Assembly (NCBI GenBank): GCA_009773395.1
Contig: WRPI01000002.1
Span: 234,413-298,412 of the forward strand
Direction: 5' to 3'
Origin: Hyphomonadaceae bacterium
Lineage (GTDB): Bacteria; Pseudomonadota; Alphaproteobacteria; Caulobacterales; Aquidulcibacteraceae
DNA length: 64,000 bases
The position numbers were made by a program, and so were the translations under genes. This document shows, one piece after another, positions 40,970 through 49,328 of this stretch (position 1 is its first letter; each line of letters begins with the position of its first letter). The notes below the pieces were generated by a model. That model saw only the letters and a program-made list of their open reading frames with translations. It was not told the origin of the DNA and made no database searches.

Positions 40970-42691
40970 ATGCCATACCCAGCCGCATCAGTTAAGCAAA
41001 TTCACGATATGCTCACCGCCAAAGGCGCGCCATTCGAAATGAAGGTGGAAAATGTGCTGGGCGTCGAAATGCGCACCTATGCCAATGCCCCGCCAAGTCT
41101 TGCCGCGATTTTTGAGATGTCGCGCGCATGGGGTGATTTGCCATTGGCAGTTTATGAGAATGAGCGGGTTTCATACAAAGCTGCGACCAATGCTGCGGCA
41201 AAACTTGCGCATATTTTCATCAATGATTATGGCGTGAAAAAAGGCGATAGGATTGCGCTTATCATGCGCAATTTGCCGGAATGGATAGTTATATTTTGGG
41301 CCGCAGTATTATCGGGCGCGATTATTTCACCGCTTAATGCTTGGTGGACGGCCGAAGAATTAGAATATGGCCTTAATGATTGTGGCGCTAAATTAGTAAT
41401 CTCCGATGCCGCAAGTTTCAAACGAGTTGCCCCAAAAATAGCGGGCCTCAAATGCGCTGAGCATTTTATTGTCGCGCGCGCTGGCAAAAATGATATTGGC
41501 GCTACCGCCGCACTTGAGGCTTTAATTGGCGATAGCGCGAGCTGGAATGCAATTCCCCATCAAACAATTCCCGAAGTGAAAATGCTTCCGGACGATATCG
41601 TCACTTTATTTTATACATCTGGCACAACTGGTTCACCCAAAGGCGCATATGGAACCCATCGCAATTGTATAACCAACCTCATGAACACTATGGTGGCGCA
41701 GGCTCGCATGTATATAAGGCGCGGCGAAAAGCCGCCTGAACCCGACCCAACTTTACCGCGCAAAGCGAGCCTTATGTCAATTCCGCTATTTCATGTCACC
41801 GCCTGCCATTCGGTGATGGTGGTATCAATGGCGGCTGGCACCAAAATTGTGATGATGCACAAATGGGACGCATTAAAAGCGCTTGAAATAATTGAGTGCG
41901 AACAAATTACTAGTTTGGGCGGTGTGCCAACAATAGCATGGCAAATCCTCGAACATCCACAATTTGATGAATTTAACGTCGATAGTGTCGAAGTGGTCTC
42001 ATATGGCGGCGCACCTTCTGCGCCAGAATTGGTCAAACGAATTGTTGAAGGCTTTCCCAATGTGCAACCTGGGCAAGGATATGGCCTATCTGAAACTTCG
42101 GCGGCGGTCACCCTTAATATTGGCGAAGATTACCGCGCGAAGCCAACTTCATGCGGCCCAATTTCACCGATTAATGATGTCAAAGTGATCGGCGGCGACG
42201 GCAAGGAAGTGGCACTGGGCGAAGTAGGTGAACTTTGGGTAAAAGGCCCCAATGTCGTGGTCGGCTATTGGAATAAGCCCGAGGCCACGGCGGAGGCTTT
42301 CCAAAATGGCTGGTTCAAAACTGGTGATTTGGTGAAAATGGACGATGAGGGCTTCCTCTATATTGTTGACCGCGCCAAAGACATGATAATTCGTGGCGGC
42401 GAGAACGTATATTGCGCTGAAATTGAAGACATTCTTTACAAGCACCCCGAAGTTTTTGACGCAGCAATTGTCGGCGTTCCCCACAAACAATTGGGCGAAG
42501 AAGTTGGCGCAGCGATAAGTGTGCCCGAAGGGGTCGAAGTCACTTTGGAAGAAATCAAAGCGCTCGTCGGCGCACATTTGGCCAGCTTCAAAGTGCCAGT
42601 CCATTTGAAAGTGTTCCACGAACCTTTACCACGCAACGCCAATGGCAAAATCATGAAACGCGATTTGCGCGAATTGTTTGTGCCCAACTAA
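40970..42691 (+). CDS. Acyl-CoA ligase (AMP-binding, adenylate-forming)
   Basis: A 573-residue ATP-dependent ligase that activates a carboxylic acid to the adenylate and then the CoA thioester. The P-loop motif is TLFYTSGTTGSPKGAYGTHR, the A5 motif is GYGLSETSAA, the A7 motif is GWFKTGDLVKMDDEGF, followed by VDRAKDMIIRGGENVY and the C-terminal catalytic Lys in NANGKIMKRDLRE. This fits the medium/long-chain fatty acid group; the exact acid is unknown. It is followed by murB eight bases later, a likely accidental operon. Confidence 0.88.
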   Translation: MPYPAASVKQIHDMLTAKGAPFEMKVENVLGVEMRTYANAPPSLAAIFEMSRAWGDLPLAVYENERVSYKAATNAAAKLAHIFINDYGVKKGDRIALIMRNLPEWIVIFWAAVLSGAIISPLNAWWTAEELEYGLNDCGAKLVISDAASFKRVAPKIAGLKCAEHFIVARAGKNDIGATAALEALIGDSASWNAIPHQTIPEVKMLPDDIVTLFYTSGTTGSPKGAYGTHRNCITNLMNTMVAQARMYIRRGEKPPEPDPTLPRKASLMSIPLFHVTACHSVMVVSMAAGTKIVMMHKWDALKALEIIECEQITSLGGVPTIAWQILEHPQFDEFNVDSVEVVSYGGAPSAPELVKRIVEGFPNVQPGQGYGLSETSAAVTLNIGEDYRAKPTSCGPISPINDVKVIGGDGKEVALGEVGELWVKGPNVVVGYWNKPEATAEAFQNGWFKTGDLVKMDDEGFLYIVDRAKDMIIRGGENVYCAEIEDILYKHPEVFDAAIVGVPHKQLGEEVGAAISVPEGVEVTLEEIKALVGAHLASFKVPVHLKVFHEPLPRNANGKIMKRDLRELFVPN

Positions 42692-42699
42692 ATATCGAT

Positions 42700-43617
42700 A
42701 TGTCCCTAATCCAAAAACTCCCTGCTGTGCGTGGCAAAATTGAATCGGGTGTTGTGCTTGCGCCTTTCACTTGGTTTCGCGTGGGCGGGGCGGCTGAAGT
42801 TTTGTTTCAACCTGCCGACGAAGACGATTTGGCGGATTTTTTGCGAGAAACCCCAGAAGATATTCCAATACAAATAATTGGCGTTGGTTCAAATCTGATT
42901 GTGCGTGATGGCGGCATTGATGGGGTGGTTATTCGCTTGACCCCCAAGGGCTTCGGGCAAGTTTCGGTTTCGGGAACGACAATCACTGCGGGCGCAATGG
43001 TTTTGGACGCGATTCTGGCCAAAAAAGCCGCCGAAGCCGGGATTGCTGGGCTTGAGTTTTTTCGCGGTGTGCCGGGAACAATTGGCGGCGCACTTCGTAT
43101 GAATGCCGGTTGTTATGATGTTGAAACCAAAGATGTTTTGCTCGAGTGTGCGGCATATGACCGAAACGGCAATCGCCATGTTTTTTCCAATGCCGATATG
43201 GGATATACATACCGCCACTGTGCTTTGCCCGAAGATTTGATTTTTGTTGCCGCAACTTTCGAAGGCGCAAAGGGCGAGCCTTCCGAAATATTAGCACGCA
43301 TGGATGCCATCACCCAAAGGCGCGAAGCGAGCCAACCAATTCGTGAAAAAACTGGCGGTTCGACTTTCAAAAACCCCGATCAAATTCAAAGTGTTGGTCG
43401 CAAATCTTGGCAAGTCATTCATGACGCTGGCTTGCGTGGTTTCACAATTGGCGGCGCACAAATGAGCGAGAAACATTGCAATTTTATGATAAATACTGGC
43501 GATGCCACTGCTGCTGATTTGGAAAATCTCGGTAATCACGTAATCGAGGAAGTCAGAAGCAGCCAAAATGTCGATTTGCATTGGGAAATAAAGCGAATTG
43601 GCAAAGGAATAAAATGA
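42700..43617 (+). CDS. murB: UDP-N-acetylenolpyruvoylglucosamine reductase MurB
   Basis: A 305-residue FAD enzyme of peptidoglycan precursor synthesis. It has TWFRVGGAAEVLFQPADEDDL, the FAD site IIGVGSNLIVRDGGIDGVVI, LEFFRGVPGTIGGALRMNAGCYD, TYRHC and GGSTFKNPD, then the C-terminal GFTIGGAQMSEKHCNFMIN. This is the type I form. It lies outside the division/cell wall cluster where alphaproteobacterial murB usually sits, between an acyl-CoA ligase and a lipase-like gene. Its stop overlaps the next start (ATGA). Confidence 0.96.
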   Translation: MSLIQKLPAVRGKIESGVVLAPFTWFRVGGAAEVLFQPADEDDLADFLRETPEDIPIQIIGVGSNLIVRDGGIDGVVIRLTPKGFGQVSVSGTTITAGAMVLDAILAKKAAEAGIAGLEFFRGVPGTIGGALRMNAGCYDVETKDVLLECAAYDRNGNRHVFSNADMGYTYRHCALPEDLIFVAATFEGAKGEPSEILARMDAITQRREASQPIREKTGGSTFKNPDQIQSVGRKSWQVIHDAGLRGFTIGGAQMSEKHCNFMINTGDATAADLENLGNHVIEEVRSSQNVDLHWEIKRIGKGIK

Positions 43618-44561
43618 AAAAACCGAATTTTCCGTGGAAACTTAGATTTTTGCTTTTCATAAGCAAATTGCGCGGTCGCAATCGCATTGTCACGCCCGAA
43701 CTTCCAATTGAAGAAAATCGAGAGAATAACGATAAAGCGGCGCGGGCTGCCAATCATTTGTATAATAAAAAAGTCGAAATTGCGCATATCGAAAATTATG
43801 AATTTGGTGGGCAAAAACTAAGAACCTACCGAAATAGTGACAAGCCAAATCAAAAAGTGATTTTATATTTCCACGGTGGCGGCATGATGTTTTATGATCT
43901 TGAAGCCCAAGATTACAATTGCCGCCGCATGTGTCTTGATAATGATTGCGCGGTGGTAAACGCCAATTATCGACTAGCGCCAGAAAACAAATTTCCCGCC
44001 GCCCATGATGATGCCGCAGCAATGTTGAATTGGGTGCATGAAAATATTGAGCTTTTACATGGCGATAAAAGCAAAATTATCACAATGGGCGATAGTGCTG
44101 GCGCAAATTTGGCGGGCTATTTGGCGGGCCATGCGCGGGACAATAAAAAAATCCCAAATCTTATGGCTCAAGTTCTGATTTATCCTTGGACTGATGTTAA
44201 TAGCGCGCAATATCAGAGTGCCAAAGATTATGGCGATAAAAACTATGTTTTATCCATGGACGATATTGAATTTTTCACCAATGCCTATTTCGCAAGCCCC
44301 GAAGATGCAGCAAATCCAAGCGCCAATTTAATGGCGCAAGCAAATTTGAAAGCAATGCCGCAGACATTGATACTTGTTGCGCAGTTTGATCCATTATGTG
44401 ATCAAGGCGTGGCATATGGCGAAAAATTGCGCGCGGCGGGCGTTCAAACACAAACCATATATTACAAAAATGCGGTGCATGGATTTATGTCATTTCTAGA
44501 TGCGCAATTCAAAAATAGCGAACCATTGAATGATATTAAGGCGTTTATTTCGACCATTTAA
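43614..44561 (+). CDS. Alpha/beta hydrolase, hormone-sensitive lipase family
   Basis: A 315-residue esterase. The oxyanion motif is ILYFHGGGMMFYD, the nucleophile elbow is MGDSAGANLAG, and later QFDPLCDQG and AVHGFMSFL carry the Asp and His of the triad. The family hydrolyses short- to medium-chain esters. The ATG at 43614 follows AAAGGAAT and overlaps the murB stop. The N-terminal helix FPWKLRFLLFISKL is amphipathic, so membrane attachment is possible. Confidence 0.87.
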   Translation: MKKPNFPWKLRFLLFISKLRGRNRIVTPELPIEENRENNDKAARAANHLYNKKVEIAHIENYEFGGQKLRTYRNSDKPNQKVILYFHGGGMMFYDLEAQDYNCRRMCLDNDCAVVNANYRLAPENKFPAAHDDAAAMLNWVHENIELLHGDKSKIITMGDSAGANLAGYLAGHARDNKKIPNLMAQVLIYPWTDVNSAQYQSAKDYGDKNYVLSMDDIEFFTNAYFASPEDAANPSANLMAQANLKAMPQTLILVAQFDPLCDQGVAYGEKLRAAGVQTQTIYYKNAVHGFMSFLDAQFKNSEPLNDIKAFISTI

Positions 44562-44577
44562 CAGTTTTCTTGCTAAC

Positions 44578-44722
44578 CATCTCCTTCCCCAATTGCAATT
44601 GGGGAAGGAGGATTTTTGCCGATAGGCAAAAAGACGGAAGGGGTTAAAATGACTGTAGAATCAACCCCTTCAGTCAATTCGCTTACGCGAATTGCCAGCT
44701 TCCCCACTCATGGGGAAGCAGA
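44578..44722. repeat. Dispersed palindromic repeat, copy B
   Basis: Half one runs CATCTCCTTCCCC-AATTGCAATT-GGGGAAGGAGG, then a TTTTTGCC-gat-AGGCAAAAA hairpin, then GACGGAAGGGGTT (to 44646). Half two runs TCAACCCCTTCAGTC, an AATTCGC/GCGAATT stem, GCCAGCTTCCCC and GGGGAAGCAGA (44661-44722). The two halves are complementary at their inner ends (GGAAGGGGTT/AACCCCTTC). Copies are at 11956-12085 and 46368-46562. There is no open frame in it. Confidence 0.8.
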
Positions 44723-44745
44723 TGTTGGCGCTTTTCAGCAGACTG

Positions 44746-45546
44746 CTAACTGGCAACTTTGCCAAACTCTTGGCGATTAAATGGGTGCGAGCTTGAAAGC
44801 CCTCCATCAACCACCAACGCATGGCCATTGACATAACTTGCATCATCTGAAGCCAAAAACAAAACCGCATTTGCCAATTCTTCGGGCTCACCGCCACGCC
44901 TCGTTGGGTTTATTTGGCCGATAAGCTCGATTTTGCCTTTTTCGCGGGCCTTATCATAAAAGAATTGCGTCATGCCAGTTTCAATCAGGCCCGGGCAAAC
45001 CGCGTTAACCCGCACCCCACTTCCGCAAAGCTGTTGCGCCGCTGTTTGCACCAAATTAATGACACCCGCTTTTGATGCTGAATAAGCACTGCCACCAGCG
45101 CCCGAGCGCAAACCTGCAACCGATGCTGTGCAAATAATTGCGCCGCCACCATTTTCGACCATATTGGGCGCAGCATATTTAATCGCCATGGCAACGCCGA
45201 TAAGATTCACGCCCAATATCGCCTGCCAATCTTCGGCGGTTTGTTCCATTAGTGGTTTAAGGCCGCCAGAAATGCCAGCATTGGCGAATACAACGTCAAT
45301 CTTGCCATAAGTGCTAATCGCAAGCTCCATCAAAGCCTTAACTTCGCTTTCGCTGCTTGCGTCCATTTCTTGGGCGATTGCCGTGCTGCCTTTTTTGCCT
45401 ATCATTTGCGCAGTTTCATTGACGCTTTTATTCTTATCGGCGCAAACCACTTTCGCGCCTTCTTTGGCAAAAGCAATTGCGGTGGCGCGGCCAATGCCCG
45501 AGCCAGCACCCGTAATTACTACCACTTTGTCCATAAAGCGCGCCAT
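44746..45546 (-). CDS. Short-chain dehydrogenase/reductase
   Basis: A 266-residue SDR. The cofactor loop is VVVITGAGSGIGRATAIAFAKEG, with ADKNKS after strand 2, the NNAG-like block VVFANAGISGG, the catalytic SVAGLRSGAGGSAYSASKAG (Ser, Tyr, Lys) and VCPGLIETGM. The tail has SYVNGHALVVDGGLSS. The start overlaps the stop of the next SDR gene by one base (TAATG). It is likely an oxidoreductase of fatty acid, hydrocarbon or sterol breakdown, given the neighbouring acyl-CoA dehydrogenase; substrate unknown. Confidence 0.88.
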   Translation of the reverse strand: MARFMDKVVVITGAGSGIGRATAIAFAKEGAKVVCADKNKSVNETAQMIGKKGSTAIAQEMDASSESEVKALMELAISTYGKIDVVFANAGISGGLKPLMEQTAEDWQAILGVNLIGVAMAIKYAAPNMVENGGGAIICTASVAGLRSGAGGSAYSASKAGVINLVQTAAQQLCGSGVRVNAVCPGLIETGMTQFFYDKAREKGKIELIGQINPTRRGGEPEELANAVLFLASDDASYVNGHALVVDGGLSSSHPFNRQEFGKVAS

Positions 45547-46325
45547 TAAATATTCCCCCCAGTGATGGTCATGCCACCATCAATAATCAAAGACTGGCCT
45601 GACATAAACTTACTTGCAGGTGCGCATAAAAACGCAATAACCCCGCCAATATCATCAACTTCGCCGACGCGTTTAAGCGGTGTTGCACGGGCAATTGCTT
45701 TGGCTTGTTCGGGGTTTTCCCACAATGCTTTGGCAAAATCAGTTTTGACAACACCCGGGCATACGCAATTGACGCGAATGTTTTTGCGTCCCCAATCAAC
45801 CGCCAAATTACGCGCAAGCTGCATATCGGCAGCTTTGGAAATATTATATGCGCCAATAACGCCCGATCCCAAAAACCCACCGACAGACGATACAATGACA
45901 ATCGCGCCACCGTCATTTTCCGCCATGTGAGGTGCGCAAAATTGCACCAACCAATGATTGGACAAAATATTATTTTGCAGGATTTTATCAAACTGCTCAT
46001 CAGAAATTCCCTGCATTGGGCCATAATATGGATTTGATGCCGCGTTACAAACCAAAGCATCAATTTTTCCATATTTTTCCAATGTTGCAGTGACCAAATT
46101 TTCTAGCGCGGCTTTATCCGAAATATTGGCAGCAATCGCAATTGCCCGTTCTTCGCCGTATTTTTGGTTAATTGCCTCGGCAACTTCGACACAAGCATCA
46201 AGTTTACGGCTTGAAATAACCACTTTTGCGCCAGCTTCGGCCATTGCTTCGGCGGCAGCACGGCCGATACCGCGTGACGAGCCAGTAATGATGCAGACTT
46301 TATCTTTCAAATCAAAATATGACAT
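45546..46325 (-). CDS. Short-chain dehydrogenase/reductase
   Basis: A 259-residue SDR with VCIITGSSRGIGRAAAEAMAEAG, DALVCNAASNPYYGPM, a Ser-Tyr-Lys triad in VSSVGGFLGSGVIGAYNISKAAD and CVCPGVVKTDFAKALW. It differs from the following SDR and is not a recent duplicate. Together they form a co-translated pair bounded by repeat copies B and C. Members with this layout often act as 3-oxoacyl or 3-hydroxyacyl dehydrogenases, but that is not proven here. Confidence 0.88.
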   Translation of the reverse strand: MSYFDLKDKVCIITGSSRGIGRAAAEAMAEAGAKVVISSRKLDACVEVAEAINQKYGEERAIAIAANISDKAALENLVTATLEKYGKIDALVCNAASNPYYGPMQGISDEQFDKILQNNILSNHWLVQFCAPHMAENDGGAIVIVSSVGGFLGSGVIGAYNISKAADMQLARNLAVDWGRKNIRVNCVCPGVVKTDFAKALWENPEQAKAIARATPLKRVGEVDDIGGVIAFLCAPASKFMSGQSLIIDGGMTITGGNI

Positions 46326-46367
46326 TCAATCCTCCATTTTCGTTACTTTGCCAAAGTTGCTTAAAAC

Positions 46368-46562
46368 CATCTCCTTCCCCAATTTTGGGGATTTTTCGGG
46401 AAAAAAAACAGTCTGGGGGACTGTTTTTCCCGAAAGAATACTGGGCTTTTTGCAACGCAAAAAGGTCGGAAGGGGTTAACGACTAAAGCAGCGCATTAAC
46501 AGACCTTTCAACCCCTTCAGTCTCGCTTCGCGAGCCAGCTTCCCCAACTTGGGGAAGCAGAC
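46368..46562. repeat. Dispersed palindromic repeat, copy C
   Basis: It has the same two halves as copy B in the same order: CATCTCCTTCCCC ... GGAAGGGGTT (46368-46487) and TCAACCCCTTCAGTC ... GGGGAAGCAGA (46508-46561). Copy C uses a shorter TCGC-TTC-GCGA stem in half two. Half one carries an extra hairpin with arms TTCGGGAAAAA...CAGTC and GACTGTTTTTCCCGAA (46395-46434), absent from copy B. It lies between the acyl-CoA dehydrogenase and SDR genes. Confidence 0.8.
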
Positions 46563-46568
46563 GCAAAA

Positions 46569-47816
46569 CTATTGGTGCCGCGCAAGTTCCGCCCGTGCAA
46601 TTGCCCGATTATGGACTTCATCGGGGCCATCGGCGAAGCGCAAAGTGCGAATGCCCGACCAAAATGATGCCAGTTCAAAATCTTGGCTAACGCCGGCACC
46701 GCCATGGGCTTGGATTGCATCATCAAGGATTTTTAGTGCCATACTTGGTGCTTGCACTTTGATCATCGCGATTTCATCACGCGCAGCCTTGTTTCCCGCT
46801 TTATCCATTACATCGGCGGCCTTTAGGCAAAGCAAGCGCGACATTTCAATATCAATCCGCGCGCGCGCCAAACGCTCCTCCCAAACGCTATGTTCGCTTA
46901 AAGTTTTGCCAAAAGCCACCCGCGATTTTAAGCGCCGCGCCATTGCGGCAATTGCTTCTTCGGCGACGCCAATTGTGCGCATGCAATGGTGAATCCGCCC
47001 GGGGCCCAGCCGACCTTGGGCGATTTCAAAACCACGGCCTTCACCCAAAATGATGTTTTCAGCAGGCACACGTACGTTTTCGAGCACAACTTCGCCATGC
47101 CCATGTGGCGCATCATCATAGCCATAAACATGCAGCATACGCTCAATATTCATGCCTTTGGTATCAAGCGGCACAAAAATCATTGATTGTTGCGCGTGTT
47201 TTGGCCCATCAGGGTCAGTTTTGCCCATAACAATTGCGAGTTTGCAGCGCGGATCACCAACGCCTGACGACCACCATTTGCGGCCATTGATAACATAATC
47301 ATCGCCATCACGCTTGATGCTGGTTTGGATATTGGTGGCATCGGACGAGGCCACTTGCGGCTCTGTCATCAAAAACGCAGAACGAATTTCACCGCGCATT
47401 AAGGGTGCTAACCATTTGTCTTTATGCGCCTTCGTGCCATATCTTTGCAGCACTTCCATATTGCCAGTATCGGGCGCGGAGCAGTTGAAAACCTCAGACG
47501 CCCAACCAATCCGCCCCATTTCTTCGGCACAAAGCGCATATTCCAAATTGGTTAGCTGCTCGCCTTCAAATTCAAATGTGTCGTCAATATGAGGCAAAGC
47601 GGGGGCAGGGGGCATGAATAAATTCCATAGCCCAGCTTTACGCGCCACTGGCTTCAAATCTTCAATTATTTGAATGACTTTCCACCTATCGCCTTGTTTT
47701 TGTTGCTCATAATAAATGTGTTTGCGCGGACGGATTTCGGTTTCGATAAAATCGCGGACGCGGCCTTGCCAATATGCTTGCTTGTTGGTGAGGGCGAAAT
47801 CCATTTGCGTCTCCAT
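46569..47816 (-). CDS. Acyl-CoA dehydrogenase family protein (ACAD10/11-like)
   Basis: A 415-residue FAD enzyme that introduces the alpha,beta double bond into acyl-CoAs. It has [16 protein letters not shown] and [14 protein letters not shown] in the middle beta domain, [22 protein letters not shown] in the helical domain and [34 protein letters not shown] at the end. The longer type with the GRIHHC...R motif matches the ACAD10/11-like branch acting on long or hydroxylated chains. Same orientation as the two SDRs, separated from them by repeat copy C. Confidence 0.9.
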   Translation of the reverse strand: METQMDFALTNKQAYWQGRVRDFIETEIRPRKHIYYEQQKQGDRWKVIQIIEDLKPVARKAGLWNLFMPPAPALPHIDDTFEFEGEQLTNLEYALCAEEMGRIGWASEVFNCSAPDTGNMEVLQRYGTKAHKDKWLAPLMRGEIRSAFLMTEPQVASSDATNIQTSIKRDGDDYVINGRKWWSSGVGDPRCKLAIVMGKTDPDGPKHAQQSMIFVPLDTKGMNIERMLHVYGYDDAPHGHGEVVLENVRVPAENIILGEGRGFEIAQGRLGPGRIHHCMRTIGVAEEAIAAMARRLKSRVAFGKTLSEHSVWEERLARARIDIEMSRLLCLKAADVMDKAGNKAARDEIAMIKVQAPSMALKILDDAIQAHGGAGVSQDFELASFWSGIRTLRFADGPDEVHNRAIARAELARHQ

Positions 47817-48017
47817 TTTGTAAAACTTTTATTGTTTTTAGTTTGAACCAATATCGGGCAGTATGGCAAGTGGTTTTATTGTGACCCAGAGCATTTTGCA
47901 AAAAAGTGTATGCGGTTTTTTGCTCAAAAAATGCGACCAACAAAAAAACTCGGCATTATTGCTATGACTCGGACTATTTGCTACTCATTCGCAAATATAT
48001 TTGAGGGCCTATCAGAC

Positions 48018-49007
48018 ATGGTGAAGAAAATGAGTATTGGCATATTTGTGGTTTTGGGTTTGGTTATTGTAACGGGCGGCGCATTTTCGCTTTACTCAAA
48101 AAGCAAAATCGAAGCTAACTGGCCCAAAAATGGCCAATCAGTTTCGGTCATGGGCGTGGAAGCCAATGTCGTGGAACAAGGCAATGGCCCCGATGTTTTG
48201 ATGGTGCATGGCGCTTCGTCTAACCAGCGCGAAATGATTGCTTCACTTGGTGATAGGCTCGAAGGAATGCATCTCATCGCGCCCGACCGCGCCGGCATGG
48301 GCTATTCGGGCCGGCCCGAAGGTGCGGAACGCTTGGCGGTGCAGGCAGAATTTATGGCGGCGATTTTGGATGCCAAAGGCGTTAAAAGCGTGGTTGCCGT
48401 GGGCCATTCATGGGGCTCGGCGGTGGTTTTGCGTTTGGCGCTTGATAGGCCAGATTTGGTGAAATCCGTAGTGCTTATCGCGCCCGCCTCGCACAAATGG
48501 CCGGGCGGCACCAGCAAGATTAACCGCGTCGCGGCAACGCCAATAATCGGTGATATTTTTAGCTGGACTGTGCCATCGGTTTTTGGTCCAAATATGATGC
48601 CGGCAGGTATTGCAGAAGGCTTTCACCCGCAACGCGTTGCCCCAAATTACCGGCAATTGGTGGGGCTGGATTTGGTTTTACGCCCTAAGACTTTTCGTTC
48701 CAATGCGCGAGATTTAAGAATTGGCGCCGAGGAACTGGCAGAACAATCCAAGCGCTATGGTGAGCTCAAAATTCCAATCACGGTGGTGGCAGGCCAAGGC
48801 GATAAAATCGTCTATAACACAATCCACGCCGCAGGTTTGGTGCGCGATATTGGCCAAGCGCGCTCCTTCACAGTCCCCAACGCCGGCCACATGCCGCATT
48901 GGGCCAAACCGGACTTTGTAGCATCGGTCATTCGCGCTTATGCGGTGGGCGGTGGGTATCCGACCAATGAAGTGATCGTGGCAGGTGGCGTGAACGTTGT
49001 GCGGTGA
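48018..49007 (+). CDS. Membrane-anchored alpha/beta hydrolase
   Basis: A 329-residue hydrolase with one N-terminal membrane helix (IGIFVVLGLVIVTGGAFSLY). The fold shows VLMVHGASSNQREM, IAPDRAGMGYSGRP, the nucleophile elbow VAVGHSWGSAVVLRLAL and later VVAGQGDKIVYN and NAGHMPHWAKP (His of the triad). The ATG at 48018 follows GAGGG; the frame is open upstream to 47910 without family similarity. The active site would face the periplasm. It precedes a TonB receptor by about 320 bp. Confidence 0.87.
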   Translation: MVKKMSIGIFVVLGLVIVTGGAFSLYSKSKIEANWPKNGQSVSVMGVEANVVEQGNGPDVLMVHGASSNQREMIASLGDRLEGMHLIAPDRAGMGYSGRPEGAERLAVQAEFMAAILDAKGVKSVVAVGHSWGSAVVLRLALDRPDLVKSVVLIAPASHKWPGGTSKINRVAATPIIGDIFSWTVPSVFGPNMMPAGIAEGFHPQRVAPNYRQLVGLDLVLRPKTFRSNARDLRIGAEELAEQSKRYGELKIPITVVAGQGDKIVYNTIHAAGLVRDIGQARSFTVPNAGHMPHWAKPDFVASVIRAYAVGGGYPTNEVIVAGGVNVVR

Positions 49008-49328
49008 GGGGGGATTATATCCAACGCTCTCGGGGTGAGGAAAAAAAAAGGTGTGGCGTTTTGGTAATTTGGATTTGCCAATGATTCTTTAATGCAAGTG
49101 ACCCCTATGCCGCTCATTTGGCCGACCTTGGCTTGCAATTATTTGCTAATAAAACGGGGTTTACTGATTATTACTTGCGCAAAGCGTGACCTCAATGCAA
49201 CAATTGCAAGAACATTTGCTAATGTCATAACAAATTGCATTATTTTGGCTTGTCTTGAATCGCTTTTAGTAATCTTTTGGCGTCAACAATTATTTGTTGG
49301 AATAATCCAAAAAAAATCGGGGAAAAAC
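49008..49328 (+). other. Gap between hydrolase and TonB receptor, promoter region
   Basis: 321 bases without a supported gene. The receptor's reading frame continues upstream to 49092, but the signal peptide and ribosome site place its start at 49329. A CAACAA-ttat-TTGTTG inverted repeat at 49284-49299 lies 30 bases before the start and could be an operator. Nothing else is seen. Confidence 0.4.

Noticed and set aside
42164-42619. 151-codon frame opposite the acyl-CoA ligase
   Set aside because: Shadow of a well-supported gene; composition is not protein-like.
44578-46562. Repeats B and C as ends of an insertion sequence carrying the SDR genes
   Set aside because: There is no transposase and the copies are in the same orientation, not inverted. 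They are better read as dispersed palindromic elements.
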